Source: Terfezia claveryi
Lineage: Eukaryota; Ascomycota; Pezizomycetes; Pezizales; Pezizaceae
Reading direction: 5' to 3'
DNA: 64,000 nt
Assembly (NCBI GenBank): GCA_015179025.1
Contig: WHUX01000009.1
Span: forward strand, 62,001-126,000
In this document: positions 11,760 through 24,463 of the stretch, piece after piece
Layout of the letters: every line of letters starts with the position of its first letter
Position numbering within the stretch: the first letter of the stretch is position 1
Position numbers and translations under genes: made by a program
Notes under the pieces: model-generated
The model's input: the letters and a program-made list of their open reading frames with translations, nothing else
Database searches by the model: none
Told to the model about the DNA's origin: nothing

Positions 11760-14700
11760 ATGCCATCCTCCCATATCTCCTCCATAACGGGCTCTCCTCG
11801 ATTCCCCTATGTTCCCACTAGATCAAGAACGTTCCCGCTTCCGGCTCATTTTACGACGGCCCAGGATGAAGTAGAGGCTGTCTCATCCTTTCCAGATCTT
11901 CTCCCAGGAAAAACGAACGGCCTGGGTTCGTTGCTCAGCTCAGCATCGTCCAATATGGTTCCCTCAGTCTTGAATGGCATCAGTGCTTCGCAGCCTTTGA
12001 GCCCTCAGCTAAGTTCTCAATTGCTGGCAGCTTCTTTACATTCACCACCGGATTCGTTCCAATTGTGTCGACGATCATCGTTCGCGTGGAATAACCGTCG
12101 GCCATCGATGCCGGCAGTGGATGCCTTCACCTTGTCTCCAAGTCTTGCTCGCTTTTCCGACGATCCCCTGAATCCTCGTGGCACTCAGGAACGATATATG
12201 CTGGTACCACCTTTTCTAAGCCCAGTCGATACCCCAGTTGGTGGCTCTCCCCATTCACCTGGTTCTCTAGATTCTCACATGGGGAGGAATAGTCACATAC
12301 TACAACATTCCGAGACACATTCGCCTCCAGAACAAAATGTTGCGCAACTAAACGGTGGGATCAATGGAATGGATCTGTTCAAGGATAGTGGGTTCCAAGA
12401 CTCCTCGGACCCGTACACAAGCGCAGATGGGAACAATCATCCCCCGTATGGTGTGACTGTGGATGAAGATGAGGACTGCCGGGGTTCAGTGGAGAGAACA
12501 ATTTCCGCTGTCATGTCTAACGAGTCTCACTCCAGAAGCAGAAAGACAACCCAAAGCTTGAGGCTTTTCAAAGAGAATGGCGTGGAGGACAGGGATAGGA
12601 TGAAAAAGGAGGATCGAAATCGTGATAAGGATAAAGAGGCAAATCGTGCAAAAGATAGACTGCAAGAAAGGAATAATACACTTTCAGTTGTGGACACAGG
12701 CTTTTCAGGTATTGCTGTCCCCTCCGAGCTACACTTGCCATATCCAAAATCGGACCCTCCCCAATTGATCGTAGATTATAAAGAATCAAATACTCATGTG
12801 CCAATTTCAACCACCCTAAAAGACGATAAACCCGTTAGTTCTGATTCGAGGGCTGGCAACCTCATCGTCGGTAGTCCGCTGAGTGGTTCGTCTGACGAGA
12901 CACGCATCCTATCTCCAACTCAACCAAAGTCCTGCCTTAAGCTATCAGCAGATTCTATCCTAGAAGAAGGTGCACTGTCGAACAACAGAGCCCCAAAATC
13001 TACGACATTCCTGGAAAGCGAGAGTCGAAAACCACCACAGTTGTCCTTCGTGGACGGCTCCGATGATGAAGCACGGAACCCCAATGTTGTCAAAGAGAAA
13101 CACGAGGAACACGAGGAAGAGGATGAAGAATCGGAGAAAGATGAGATATCATCAGCTTTGTACATCCCTCATACCACGCCATCATTGCCACCAGTAAAGA
13201 TAATGGACGACGTTGACTCACTGCCATTCACTGAGGATGCGCCTGAGGATGGAGTTCCGGGTTTCTCATTAGACGATAGGGCGCGGAATTTCGAGCCTGG
13301 GATTGGAAGAAGGGAACCCACAGAAGAAGGGCAGTGCATTCCCGAACTCAGTGCAATCAGTCCTAGAGGTGACGATGCGTCAGGATACACCACTGATGCC
13401 ATAACCAGTACTTCAACCTCTGAATCGGAAGATTTCTCTGATCGAGAGGACTGGGAAGACGAACCCTTACCACATATCAAATGTGATGGTGATGGCGAAT
13501 CAACCCCTCATATCACTGGTTTTGATGCACCTAACGGTCTAGAGGCTCTCAAAGAAAAACTTCCGTTATCTCCGCATTCACACAAAAAACATAGCCGTCG
13601 TCATAGTTCCAGATACTATCATGCACACGCTCCCACAGTGGCTCAAGTCCCTCTGGGCGCCGTTGAGCTGAAGCCGTATAATCACCAAGTTGGTGGACAT
13701 ACAGCTTTGTTCCGATTCTCTAGAAGAGCTGTGTGTAAAAGTTTGAGCAACAGGGAAAACGAATTTTACGAAGCAATTGAAAAAAGGCATCCCAGTTTGC
13801 TTAAGTTTCTACCAAAGTGAGTGTAATTGATAGCACTATCCGTACCATGTACTTTTAAAGCACACATTCTGACGGCCTGCAGGTATATAGGAGTTCTCAA
13901 CGTAACATTCCGCAAAGCTCAGAAGAGAAGGAAACCGAGGAAGGAAAATCAGGAGGGACTTGAACCTAAGCATGGCTCGCTTGAACCGCTTGACGCGACT
14001 ACAGAAGCTGCCCAGTTGAATGGCAGGATTAACGATCCACCAATCCAGCAGGGGACCGATGGCGGCAATTTGCCCATAGCTCTGCCACAAGTGGTATTCG
14101 AGAATAATCGTCACATTATACCCGATGATCTCTTTCGTAATTTCTCATCCAGTGCCCCATCATTGGTACCTCGATTTTCGACGCCTTCCCCTAAGGAGCA
14201 AACCAATGGAACATCTAGCAATTACGATGCCCATAGAGGGCATGATGGCTTACCCGAGTACTATGAAAGCGGATCTCCAACATGGCTTCGTGGTAGCCGT
14301 GGTGCCACCATGGTAAACCATAGGTTAAAAGAACAAGTGCTCCGAGATGTCTTCCTCCCACCTCCTTCACGAATGCAAAGTCCTCATGGGCGGTCTAGAT
14401 CTTTTGTTCATTCAGGCCCCGGGGAAAGAGACATTAACGGCTCACCAACAGCTTCTGCAGAGCGAGGGTCCCTGAAGCGATACGAGACTGATCTGACGCA
14501 CAACCGCCCCCGAACTTCGGTTTCTGCGAAACCACAAGAGCGTTTATTCTGGGAAGAGCGCCGATTCCCATCAGGGCCCGAATCAAGCCCTCCCGAGAGA
14601 GACACCCTTATGGACGATCACCTAGAAACGCAGGACGGCCAGTCCGACTCAAGGCTGCACCCAAGTTCAGTTAAACCACCTACCCTCGGCTATCGTCACT

Positions 14701-15749
14701 CACGCTCCATTTTCCGAAAAAGGACAAGTCTCAAGCGACCTTCTACATCTAATGCAAGACTAGACCCTCCCGAAGATGATGGGTATGGAGGTGATAGAGA
14801 GGACGGCATGTTTACAATGGATGAAGAAGACGATTTGCCAAATAAGCGCAGCTGGGCAGAAAGATGTCTATCAAGAAGGCCTGTTCCACCTAGGCCAGCG
14901 ACTTCCGATGGACGATTCCTAGGGACTCAACCCCCTTCAACTGAGAACGCGTCTGTGACTCTCCCCATGACCCTCGCAACTTCCAATCAACCACAAGATC
15001 CTATTGAGATCGAACAGCCCCCGACCGAGAGAGTCGAACATTTCCTACTACTTGAAGACCTTACCGCAGGGATGAAGAGGCCTTGTGTCCTTGATCTAAA
15101 GATGGGCACCAGGCAATATGGTGTCGATGCATCAGAGAAAAAAAGACAGTCTCAACGCCAAAAGGTTGCCAATACCACCTCGAGGGCTCTCGGTGTTCGT
15201 GTCTGCGGCATGCAAGTATGGAATGTCAAGTCCAATTCATATATCTTCCAAGACAAATATTTTGGCAGAGACTTGACTGCAGGGAAGGAATTTCAGGACG
15301 CTCTAACGAGATTTCTTTTCGATGGGGAGAATTCGAAGTCGGTGCTGAGACATATCCCTACCATTTTGGAGAAGCTAGGAGACTTGGATAGTATGATCCG
15401 CCATCTTCCAGGATACAGGTTCTATGCCAGCAGCTTGCTCTTATTGTATGACGGTGCAGACCATAGCCGACCCATCGACATTCGTTTGGTAGATTTTGCA
15501 AATTGTGTCACCGCGGAGGACCCTCTACCTGAGGGGACTTTGTGCCCGCCCCAGAACAGGAATGGGGTTGATTTAGGGTATCTAAGAGGGCTCAGGTCCC
15601 TCAGGATGTACTTCCAAAAGATTTGGAACGAGGTCCAAGGTGCAGACTGGGTGGAAAGGGGTGAAGTAGAGCTCAACACTGGTGACGAGCGGGCAGCCAG
15701 CCATTGGCGAGACGTCTGTACTGACGATGATGGTGAGGCGTCTACATAA
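11760..15749 (+). CDS. kcs1: Inositol hexakisphosphate kinase (Kcs1/IP6K)
   Basis: Two exons, 11760-13816 and 13883-15749 (intron GTGAGT...CTGCAG), give 1307 aa. The first half is a long disordered region rich in Ser, Pro and acidic residues. The kinase begins at [20 protein letters not shown] and spans the intron at [14 protein letters not shown] large disordered insert follows, then [28 protein letters not shown], which holds the PxxxDxKxG inositol-phosphate kinase signature. Near the C-terminus are SSLLLLYDG and [11 protein letters not shown], with the metal-binding DF. Kcs1 makes the pyrophosphate PP-InsP5 (IP7) from InsP6 using ATP, feeding phosphate homeostasis and vacuolar control. The start at 11760 ([12 protein letters not shown]) is the first ATG in a coding-like context. 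Length is near that of other fungal Kcs1 proteins. Confidence 0.92.
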
Positions 15750-16707
15750 AGAAGAGCTGCTATGAAGCTCTACGATATACGGACTTCATGAACACGACTG
15801 CTTTGGGTATTCTGTTATGGTATTCTCTCTTCGTTATTTGGTTTTCTTTGATCATGTTTTTGGCGAATGGAAGAGAATGGTTTTTGGCGAATGGGATCAT
15901 TTTTTGAATAGTACGTTGTAATATCAATTGTTTGGTGTTCCTTTGCTCTTTCTGCCTGTTCTCTATTCGCTTCAAGGTCGTTTTTATTGTCGTCTTGTTC
16001 TAGTTGCTGTTGTTCATTCCTGCATGAGGTGCGTATTTGTTGTTGCTGTGTCTTTTTCCTGACAACAAAAAAAATCACTGAATGACTGCATTATACCGGG
16101 TTGGAGGCTGCCATGGACTTTCTTTTGACCGGCCATGGTATAGGCCTATATGAAGGGCCTTTACCATTGCTCCTTATTTGTTCCCAGGGCTATCGTTTCT
16201 TGCGCGTTCGAATTGTCTCTATGTTTGGGATAGCTGGCCTTTCTGCTTGACTTGTGCATTGAAGGGAATTGGGTAGTCTAGTTGGGTGTGATGGGGTTCG
16301 GCGGGGTATTGGGACAGATCTGCAATCGATTTCTCCGGGATTGCCAGTATAGGACGAGGCTGAGGGTAATGCTAGTATGAACCTTTGTTGGTTTTTGAAT
16401 GTCCGGACCTAGTGACGGTGAACTGTTTTCTCCCATTCCCGGTTTCATTTTCATTCTTTGTGTGCTTATCTCAGTGTCATTCAGTCCTTTTCATTGTACG
16501 CCGTAGTTAGGCTGCAGAAAGTATTTTCATTTGCATAGTAGTTGAATGGTGAATGACGATAGCGACTCATTCCGCCAAGGCCCTGTGACCACCCATGACA
16601 TGTCCTTCTATACGAGAGGTACTTAGGTACCTTCGAACGCTCCACATTCCAACAACTGCTACGAGCCTCAAGTCACACGCCACTCTTTGCAAGCGGCCGA
16701 ATCACAC
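15750..16707. other. Intergenic DNA between kcs1 and taf10
   Basis: It holds the kcs1 3' region and the taf10 promoter. TTTTTGGCGAATGG occurs twice (about 15855 and 15880) as a short direct repeat. No other gene seen. Confidence 0.5.
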
Positions 16708-17501
16708 ATGATGGCACAGCAGGTGAACAACAGTCAGGTCCACATCCAGACGCCGGACGCCGAAGGCAACATGAATATGGCGGACCTACAACACAACCCG
16801 AGCAGCAGTAGCGCAAACGAAGAGAACCTTGCAAATGGGTCAGAAGGAACGATTCAGTCTGGTGCAAATATCGCTGGGGGGCTGCGAGCTGTCGACGCTG
16901 GGATCCACGCGCCGCCGCCGGTACCGAGAAAGGACAAGAATTTAAGGGAGTTTTTGGCGGCAATGGATGAGTATGCGCCTATTGTAGGTTTTCTGATTCA
17001 CTTTCTATTTCAGCTGTGGTGATGTTACGAGCTGTGCTGGGCTTGGTGCTAATTATCTCGTGATTCTAGATCCCGGATGCTGTTACAGATTACTACCTTG
17101 CCCTCTCCGGACTCGCCACAAACGACATCCGACTAAAACGGCTTCTCGCCCTTGCAACACAAAAGTTCATATCAGATATCGCGACAGACGCGTACCAGTA
17201 TAGTCGGATACGGGCGAATACATCTGGTGGAGGGAACCCCAGTGGTGCATTCCCTGGAGCTATGGGTGGCATGGGAGGAGTACCTGGGATAGGCGGAGGC
17301 GGTGCAGGAGCTTTTGGCGCTGGTGGTGCTGGCAGTGCAGGGGGTGGTGGAGGGACTTTGAGACCTATGCCGAGACCGGGGTTTGGCGGTGGTGGCGGTA
17401 GTGGGAGTAGTTCTGGGAGGAGTGTGTTGACAATGGAGGATTTGGGGGCGGCGGTAGCTGAGTATGGTGTTAATACGAAAAGACCGGAGTTTTATCGGTA
17501 G
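16708..17501 (+). CDS. taf10: TFIID/SAGA subunit TAF10
   Basis: Two exons, 16708-16983 and 17070-17501, give 235 aa. The intron opens GTAGGT and closes TTCTAG. The first ATG is 16708 (MMAQQVNN). Residues 1-75 are disordered. The histone fold starts at [15 protein letters not shown] and continues across the intron as [15 protein letters not shown], then [20 protein letters not shown] and AYQYSRIRA, a near-consensus TAF10 core. A glycine-rich insert (about residues 125-195) separates this from the last fold helix, [27 protein letters not shown]10 is shared by TFIID and SAGA and pairs with TAF3/TAF8 or Spt7 through its histone fold. It is convergent with the gene at 17857-18350. Confidence 0.95.
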
Positions 17502-17856
17502 GTGGATGATTGAGTACAGAGGATGAATACTTCACTTATTTCGGTGTGCATATGTTTATTTCGGGTTTTGGTTCTTCTCTATTATCCGGTGTGTTTTTCT
17601 TGCACTTTCTAGCTTGTATATTTGCCGTGTCTGGGTCTGGTGTTCTGAATGGGTGAGACAACAATGTCGAAAGCTCTCTGGAAGTAATGACTTTTCACTA
17701 TGTACTATAGATCAATCCAGAAAAGATATTGTAACAGGGGATCATGCAGGAGATCTATTGTGGCATATATATACAAATGCTTGTATCTGACCAGAAAACA
17801 AGCATACACCTCCCCGGTTTTCACCTCCCTCTAAACTGCCTCTTTCACCTTCGAGC
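17502..17856. other. Convergent intergenic spacer
   Basis: This 355-bp spacer lies between two gene 3' ends. I see only presumed polyadenylation regions. Confidence 0.5.
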
Positions 17857-18350
17857 CTACTTGTTCTTCGACATCTTGTACGAGAAGGGTTTTCTCGTCC
17901 TACATCACCCAAACCATCAGCCCGTCAGTCCATCTCTCAGCCAGCACAGCACAATTGAAAGCACAAGCAAAAGAGAAACCTACGGCGCAAACTCCCCCAG
18001 CTTATGCCCAACCATATCCACCGTGATCAACACATCGACATAATCCTTCCCATTATGAACCTGGAAGACCATATCGACAAAGTCAGGAAGGATAGTGCAT
18101 GACCTCGCTTGGGTTTTGACTGGGGGAAGTTTTTGACCCATTGGGAGGTTACGCTGAATGGGAAGACTGGCGCAAGGCGTGAGTTTTGTGTATTCCCAAT
18201 GGAGGGCTGGTGGGTGGTGACTTACGGGACGACGAAAGGACCTGTAGTGCAGCGTGAAGATTAGCAATTGGGGTCTGATAAACTATGGGATATGGTGGGC
18301 TAGCTACCCTTCCAGACGGATCTGGAGAGGAGGGCGCGTGTGGGGAACAT
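17857..18350 (-). CDS. rsm19: Mitochondrial small-subunit ribosomal protein uS19m
   Basis: Four exons are needed: 18350-18308, 18241-18226 (a 16-nt microexon), 18166-17984 and 17899-17857. They give 94 aa. The spliced protein begins MFPTRALLSRSVWKGPFVVP, the mitochondrial/bacterial S19 start, and continues with GQKLPPVKTQARSCTILPDF, FQVHNGKDYVDV and MVGHKLGEFAP. It ends TRKPFSYKMSKNK. The GHKLGEFAPTR signature across the last intron identifies the family. The protein binds the head of the mitochondrial small ribosomal subunit near the decoding site. The acceptor GCCAG at 18167 is chosen over a nearby TTCAG because only it keeps the frame. Confidence 0.93.
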
Positions 18351-18753
18351 GGCTGACTCCGGCGGTGGGGTCATGGGGTAACGGCTTCTCTCTGTACTTT
18401 AGACAGCACCAAGACAAGAATTAATAATAAGCTGAAGCCAAAGCTGGGCGCCAAGCTAGCTTTGAGGGTAAGGCCAGCTCAGGGTAAGGGGTAAGTAGGT
18501 AATATGTATCACGAAGTACATATGGTAGCAGTAGTATCACATTCTCTGTAGGATTGCAACTAATTCCCAATCCTCGGGTTCTCTATGTTGTAAGAAGCGC
18601 CAATAGATAAGTGAGCAGTTAGTTAGAGATCGCTGAGCAGCCTTGATCATACTTATTCTGTTGCAGCATGAAATCTCGTGGGCAGAAGTTGCATGCCAGA
18701 GCACGAAAGTGATTTCACAAAGCGAAGAATAATACCAAGTGTTTGGGCTCGAG
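18351..18753. other. Intergenic DNA
   Basis: Upstream region of the uS19m gene. No other gene seen. Confidence 0.45.
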
Positions 18754-18768
18754 TAGTCTGATTGGCAG
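18754..18768 (+). repeat. TAGTCTGG core, copy 4 (no flanking repeat seen)
   Basis: TAGTCTGATTGGCAG matches the family core at 13/15, but I see no 9-bp flanking duplication. Confidence 0.35.
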
Positions 18769-19245
18769 GTAGAAAAGTAAAGATCACAATTACAGATCAC
18801 CTCAGAACCAACAGTGACCAAAGGACCTGCAAGAACGACTGGTGTACCTTTGTATTCTGGTACGGGTTTCGGCGCCAGAACTACGAGAATAGGCTACACG
18901 AGCAGATGATTGCATCATAATGGTAGATAATATATCTCGCCCCCCGATCCTTATTGACTCGTGCCAATGTGAGCAACTGGACCACTGGACCCTTATTAAT
19001 ACAGGTTCAGCCAGTTCTGCCCCGAGGTTCCCGGCCGCTGTCGTACTCGTCAATCTCCGTAAATATGATTGCATCACAACGCATCGAGGCGTCAAGTCTG
19101 TATTGAAAAGGAAAAGGAATATTCCCGCCAATCACTGTGGACAAAAATCTGAATATTTTTTTTCTATTCTACCACAAACCCATCAATATTCTGTTATTGA
19201 GCAACTCGGGGCCAAGAACCTTCCTTAAACGTGCTGACTAACACG

Positions 19246-19284
19246 GCGAAAGCTTAGTCTGGTTGGCACCGGCCAGCGAAAGCT
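19246..19284 (+). repeat. TAGTCTGG micro-insertion, copy 5 (perfect 9-bp duplication)
   Basis: A 21-bp unit at 19255-19275, beginning TAGTCTGGTTGGCAC, is flanked by GCGAAAGCT at 19246-19254 and 19276-19284 (9/9). Confidence 0.75.
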
Positions 19285-19285
19285 T

Positions 19286-19343
19286 CTGCCCTCTTGCCCT
19301 CTGCCCTCTGCTCTCTGCCCTCTGCCCTCTGCCCTCTGCCCTT
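19286..19343 (+). repeat. CCCTCTG microsatellite in the tbf1 promoter
   Basis: About eight near-perfect copies of a 7-bp unit CCCTCTG lie 220-275 bp upstream of the tbf1 start and directly next to micro-insertion copy 5. Confidence 0.85.
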
Positions 19344-19560
19344 CTTTCTCCTCCTTCGCATCCCTTCCACATGAACACCTGCCAAGTTGAACAAAAATAA
19401 ATCGGAAATTAGAAATTAGAGGGAAAAAAATAAAATAAAATAAACAGGAAATTAGCGGCCCCACTAGAGACCTCCTGCCTACTTACATATAGGGCTCGTT
19501 TGCTCAGGGCAAGAAAACGAGGGCAAAGGGCAAGAACTACAACACCAACCAAACCCCTCG

Positions 19561-20318
19561 ATGGCGTCGGACCAAAGTGGCGTGCCGCCGCCGACAAACT
19601 CGGCGGGCGCCTTAACGGATAGCTTGGTTCATGTCGGCATCGACCAGGTGCCGCACCAGGCCTCGCATCAGGTCTCACACCACATAGACCATTCCTCCAA
19701 CGACCATGTCCCGCAGCACATCAACATCGACTCAACCATAGTTACCGATACCTCATCGATAAGCACCACAGCGCAACAAGAGCTTGTGGAACATTTAAGG
19801 CAATTCGGGCACCTCACTCAAGCACTCGATCAGTCGCAGTTGCAATCAGTTCAGTTCAGCACGGAAGCTGGAGATGCTAACCACGGCATAAGCGGTATGT
19901 TTTATCTCATTGTTGTGTTTACGTGTTTCTCTTTACTATTGTTATTTCCGGTATATTCAAACATATGCATCTCTGCCTAGCTATCGAATCGTGCTGACAA
20001 TAAGTCTACATTCAACAGATACACTGTCTGCAATTTCTGCCTTCAACGCCTCTTACGATACGAACGCCTGGGGAAAACGTGCTGTTGATGGCGTATCGCT
20101 AGATGATGAAGTATCCTCACCGTCTAAGAGACAGCACCTAGATGCCCATCACCAGCAGGCCCTTGGGCAAGATGCCCACTTACAACTGGACCACTCACAA
20201 TTAGATCATCCCTCCCTCCATGGCGATGTGAACTATCCGGTCAATGTTTCTGTCAGTGAGCTGCATGCAGCTGTTGCTGCAGTGGCTGAACAGCACCAGC
20301 AACAACAGCAGCAACAGC

Positions 20319-20400
<82 letters not shown>

Positions 20401-22900
20401 GCAACAACAGCAACAACAACAACAACAACAGCAACAGCAACAACAGGAGTTTGAGCAGCAGCAGCAATTCGAGCAACAACAGCAATTTGAACAGCAACAA
20501 CAGCAGTTCCAACATCAGCAGCAGCACTTCCAACAACAGCAACAGCAGCAGCAAATTATCGTGTCGGATGAGCGAGACCATATGCACAATGGAGATGATG
20601 GAATGGGCCAGAGATTGCAGAGTGAGGAGGCTGAGTACGAAGATGACGAAGATGTGGAAGGATCACCGTTTCAAGCACATCAAGACCACCTCATGAACCC
20701 CTTCGGGCACTCTCAGCATGAATGGACGACACCTACAAACTTGATGGATGATAGTACAGCCGTCTTGTGGTCCGCAAATCATGGCATGAGGGTTCGATCC
20801 TTACCTGTTGTAGACAATTTGGTGAGAAAACCACGCATCTCATCCCTTAATCCATGCACTAACAGTTCTGTGATGCAGTCGACACAGATTCTAATGACAT
20901 TAGGGAAGGGAGGATATCAAGAAACGCTCAATATTGTTACATGCCCTGAATCTGACTCTGGTCAAGCGTACAGTTTACTCAAGGCACTTTTCGATCAAAC
21001 GAAGAAGATCTACACCACAGACGCGTTCCTAAATTCCGAAGAACTCAAGTTAGAATCCCCTGAACAGCGGGCCATTATTCGAAAAGTGAATCTCGCCACA
21101 TTTGTATCTTCAGTTTTTGGTTCCCAGGAAGTTGGATTCTTCCACCTTAATGAATGTTTTCTGGATACCTTCATTCCTGAAGGGGGACGGCTGCTTAAAA
21201 GTCAAGGAGCGTTATATTTGGATTTGAAAACGCAGGCATATATATCTGCACTCTCAACTGGAGAGCGTGATAGGATGGATATTTTGAATGACTTGTTTCC
21301 CGATGATATGGCTAATAACTTACTTTTCCGACGACCAGGGGCGAAGGGTCTCACCCCTAGTGAGGCGGACTTTGTCCAGCGGGCTCACCAACGAAAACAG
21401 CATCTCATGCAACTTCCGGAAGATACTGCGCTTTCAGAGAAATACGTCTGGCAAGATTTCTTACAAGACGTTAGTTCGTATGTGTCAAAGCACTTTGACC
21501 AGATTATGGCACAGCCAGTCCGCAAGAACCGAAAACGACAGCCTTCTCATGGGGGGCATCGCCCCGTTCCTACCTCTTCTTATCAGGCTCAATCACACTA
21601 TAGCACGATGACAGTTCAGATACCAATACAGCCTGAGGTGGTTGAGCACCAACAGCAGCAAGTGTACCAGCAACAGTCGGAGTATGAGATACCACAGCAT
21701 CATACTGCAGATGATGTGGACGCTGCTACTGCAGCTGCATTGAGAGCGCATAATGCAGCACACACTGCTGCTCAACAGCAATTTCAGCAACATCAGGAGC
21801 TAACTAGCGATCATTCACAACAACAAATCCAGCACCTTCAATCTCCAGAAGTCCAACCCACCCCAGGGCTTTATGATCCCAATACTACTCAACACCACCT
21901 ACAGAGCCCTGACAATGCTCCTGTGGCCAATATGACCATGAACTTGGGACACCCACCAGTTGTTCCGCCCTCGCTACCGGCACAGACCACACCTACGCAG
22001 GTACTTTACGAGCGTGCTCGTCTCGCAGCACAATCGAAAGCTTCACCAAATGCACGCAGATCCGGCCTTCCTTCGCAGCGCCGTCCTTGGACTCCTGAGG
22101 AAGAGACGGCACTGATGGCGGGTCTTGACAGGGTGAAGGGTCCACATTGGTCACAGATTCTTGCTATGTTTGGCCCCGGAGGAACTATCAACGAGGTACT
22201 CAAAGACCGCAATCAGGTGCAGCTCAAAGATAAAGCCCGTAACCTAAAACTTTTCTTCCTCAAATCCGGTATTGAAGTTCCCTACTACCTTCAATTCGTT
22301 ACAGGAGAGCTTAAGACCCGTGCTCCTAGCCAGGCTGCTAAGCAGCAAAAGTTGAAGCAACAAATGGCAGCAAAGACGGAAGGCGGCAGCAGTCAATATT
22401 CGGGTGATGGTAATGCCTCGTCCGACGAGGATTCAGCTACAAATAGTGAAGCCCAAGCCCAAGCTCGTGCGCAGGCGCAAGCTCATATAGATGCTGTGAA
22501 TGCCCTCAATGGAGAGATCAACCGACAAGACAGCTTAAGCATGCAGCATCAACAGACTCTCCAACAAGCCGCAGAGCATCACCACCTTGGCAGGGAAATG
22601 CTCCAGCATGATCCCAACCAGCACCATCACCATCATACCAATCTTCAAGATGACTCCGTCAGTCTCAATGGCATGGTTCTCGATGTTAGCTCGGTCGCAG
22701 TACTTGGCCAAGCAATAATGATGCAACAAGCACAGCAGGAGAAGGAGGAAGCTGAGCAACAAGCACAACTTCAGCGGCAGATGGAGGAGTTAGAGAGGAT
22801 GAGCCAACAACAAGCAGAAGCCGAGGTTCAGGCCCATGCACAGGTGCAGACCCAAATATGTCATGTCCAGGAGCAGCAGAATATTGAGGGGATCGTTTAG
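19561..22900 (+). CDS. tbf1: Tbf1-type telomere-repeat/telobox DNA-binding protein
   Basis: Three exons, 19561-19894, 20019-20821 and 20879-22900, give 1052 aa. The second intron is 57 bp, in frame and stop-free, with CACTAAC and TGCAG. After an N-terminal low-complexity part and a run of about 50 glutamines comes a TRFH-like dimerisation region (STQILMTLGKGGYQETLNIV to about ERDRMDILNDLFPDD). A Q/H-rich linker follows, then a Myb domain RRPWTPEEETALMAGLDRVK...HWSQILAMFGPGG with the telobox VQLKDKARNLKLFFLKSG. Tbf1 binds TTAGGG-type repeats at subtelomeres and at gene promoters as a general regulatory factor. The Myb lies about 750 residues in, with a further Q/A-rich coiled tail. Taz1-like proteins share this layout, so orthology to Tbf1 is likely rather than certain. 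Confidence 0.88.
20297..20446 (+). repeat. CAA/CAG tract coding about 50 glutamines
   Basis: Almost pure CAA with CAG interruptions at both ends. It encodes polyglutamine in the tbf1 product and is followed by further Q-rich FEQQQQ units to about 20560. Such tracts are prone to length variation. Confidence 0.95.
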
Positions 22901-24463
22901 GAGTCACTCACTCAGTTTCATAAATCCGGAAAATGATTTAGTGTATGCAGCGCCTTGTTTTGATGTTTACTCTATTTGTGGGTGATGGTTCAGATGGAAG
23001 ATATGATATTGGGTGGCTAGTTTTTGATTTTTGCTTGGGATGGTTAACTGGCTTTTTGTTTGGTGTTCTTACGGGTCTGGTTGATCTAAGTTCTGTATTT
23101 TTCCTTCCAGTTCTGTCTTCAGTTCGTGATTAGCGGTTAAGGAGAGAAGAGTGTTAGGACACGCAATGGATTACACTTCACTGCCTAGGTTTTGCGGTGG
23201 TATTCATACTGTCCTTGCACTCTTCTCCCCCACTATCTCGGTCTCCTAGTCTCTGGTGGATTGTGTTGTGCCTGCGCGTGGGTACTATATATAACAGTGC
23301 CCAAAGTTTATTCTCACGGGAGGGCGTACCTTTTCTCCTCTCTTTTCTCTCGATATCACATGCACTTGGCTTGTTTGGATGGTGCTGTGGTGTTTTTCTA
23401 TCTTTGCTTCTTTTGGTGGATACCTGATAAGGGAACTAGCTGCACATGACTTGACACAGAAAGATTCATGTCGAGAGGTGGGAAATGAAAACATCATGCA
23501 TGTGACAAAAATACAAGAGAGATGGGCACCTTTCAAGATGCCGTTATATTTCGTCCCGAACCTTGTAATGCTTTCGTGAGAAACCATTCCCTATATTCAA
23601 AATTCTGGAGACTATAATCTGTGAGTTGTGCATATATCTTAATTTCTGAAAATATGTCTACAACGATTGTGAAAAATGCGGATATCAGTTTTTAGGATAT
23701 ACATAAATACTTGTATTTTGTATAGCTAAATGCGTTACTCTCTCTATCCATACACATATAGCAGTCTGCACATATAGGAGTGTTAAAGTCTTTTGTTTGT
23801 ACTAGGTCTACCTGGGCCGTTGCTCTCTTCCCATGCTTTGAAAGTTTGTACGTTTCCGTCCCCAATTTTTTTGAAACCTTGTTTGCTTTTCCTTGCATTG
23901 CATTTCCTTGCATTGCATATAGTGTAAGTTATGATATCATAAGGATTGGGTTTTTTTTTTGGGTTCTTTTTTTTTTGGGGGGGGGATGGACATTATATAA
24001 CCTCGATTTTGGTGATCACTAATTATAGTTCTTGCGGCTTGGTGGGCTGAAGAAATTACTCTACATATATTCCGTATCTAAATACTAAAAGTAGTTTGGT
24101 TGTATAACAATAATGTTTTTTTGTTTTCTTTGACTATACTATTCGACCTAAGATTATGACGGAGGAAGTTACAAAGTTCGTACCTATACTTTTCAGAACA
24201 AGAAGCTGCGCTTACCCCAAATTCTGAATCTGCAATCAGCCACTAACCCCGTATTAAGAATTGCAGATAATATGCATTTACGGGAGTTTTCGACATTCAT
24301 GCCCATGCACATTGCAAACCACAGATTCTGAAACCCAAGTCTTCAATAGACATAAACCAATCTGTCTACTATGGTGCATAAAAACTGCAGTCTTGTGGGG
24401 CCGATATCGCTTATTTCATCCACCATGAATATATCGTACACCTACCTACTGTTTTCCTATACT
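22901..24463. other. Long gene-free spacer
   Basis: This 1.56-kb stretch between two gene 3' ends is T-rich, with T and G homopolymers at about 23951-23986. The short direct repeat TTCCTTGCATTGCAT occurs near 23888 and 23903. No coding region is convincing. Confidence 0.5.

Noticed and set aside
20201..20696. Open frames of poly-Leu (minus) and poly-Asn (plus, shifted) over the CAA tract
   Set aside because: They are shadows of the glutamine repeat in the real tbf1 frame.
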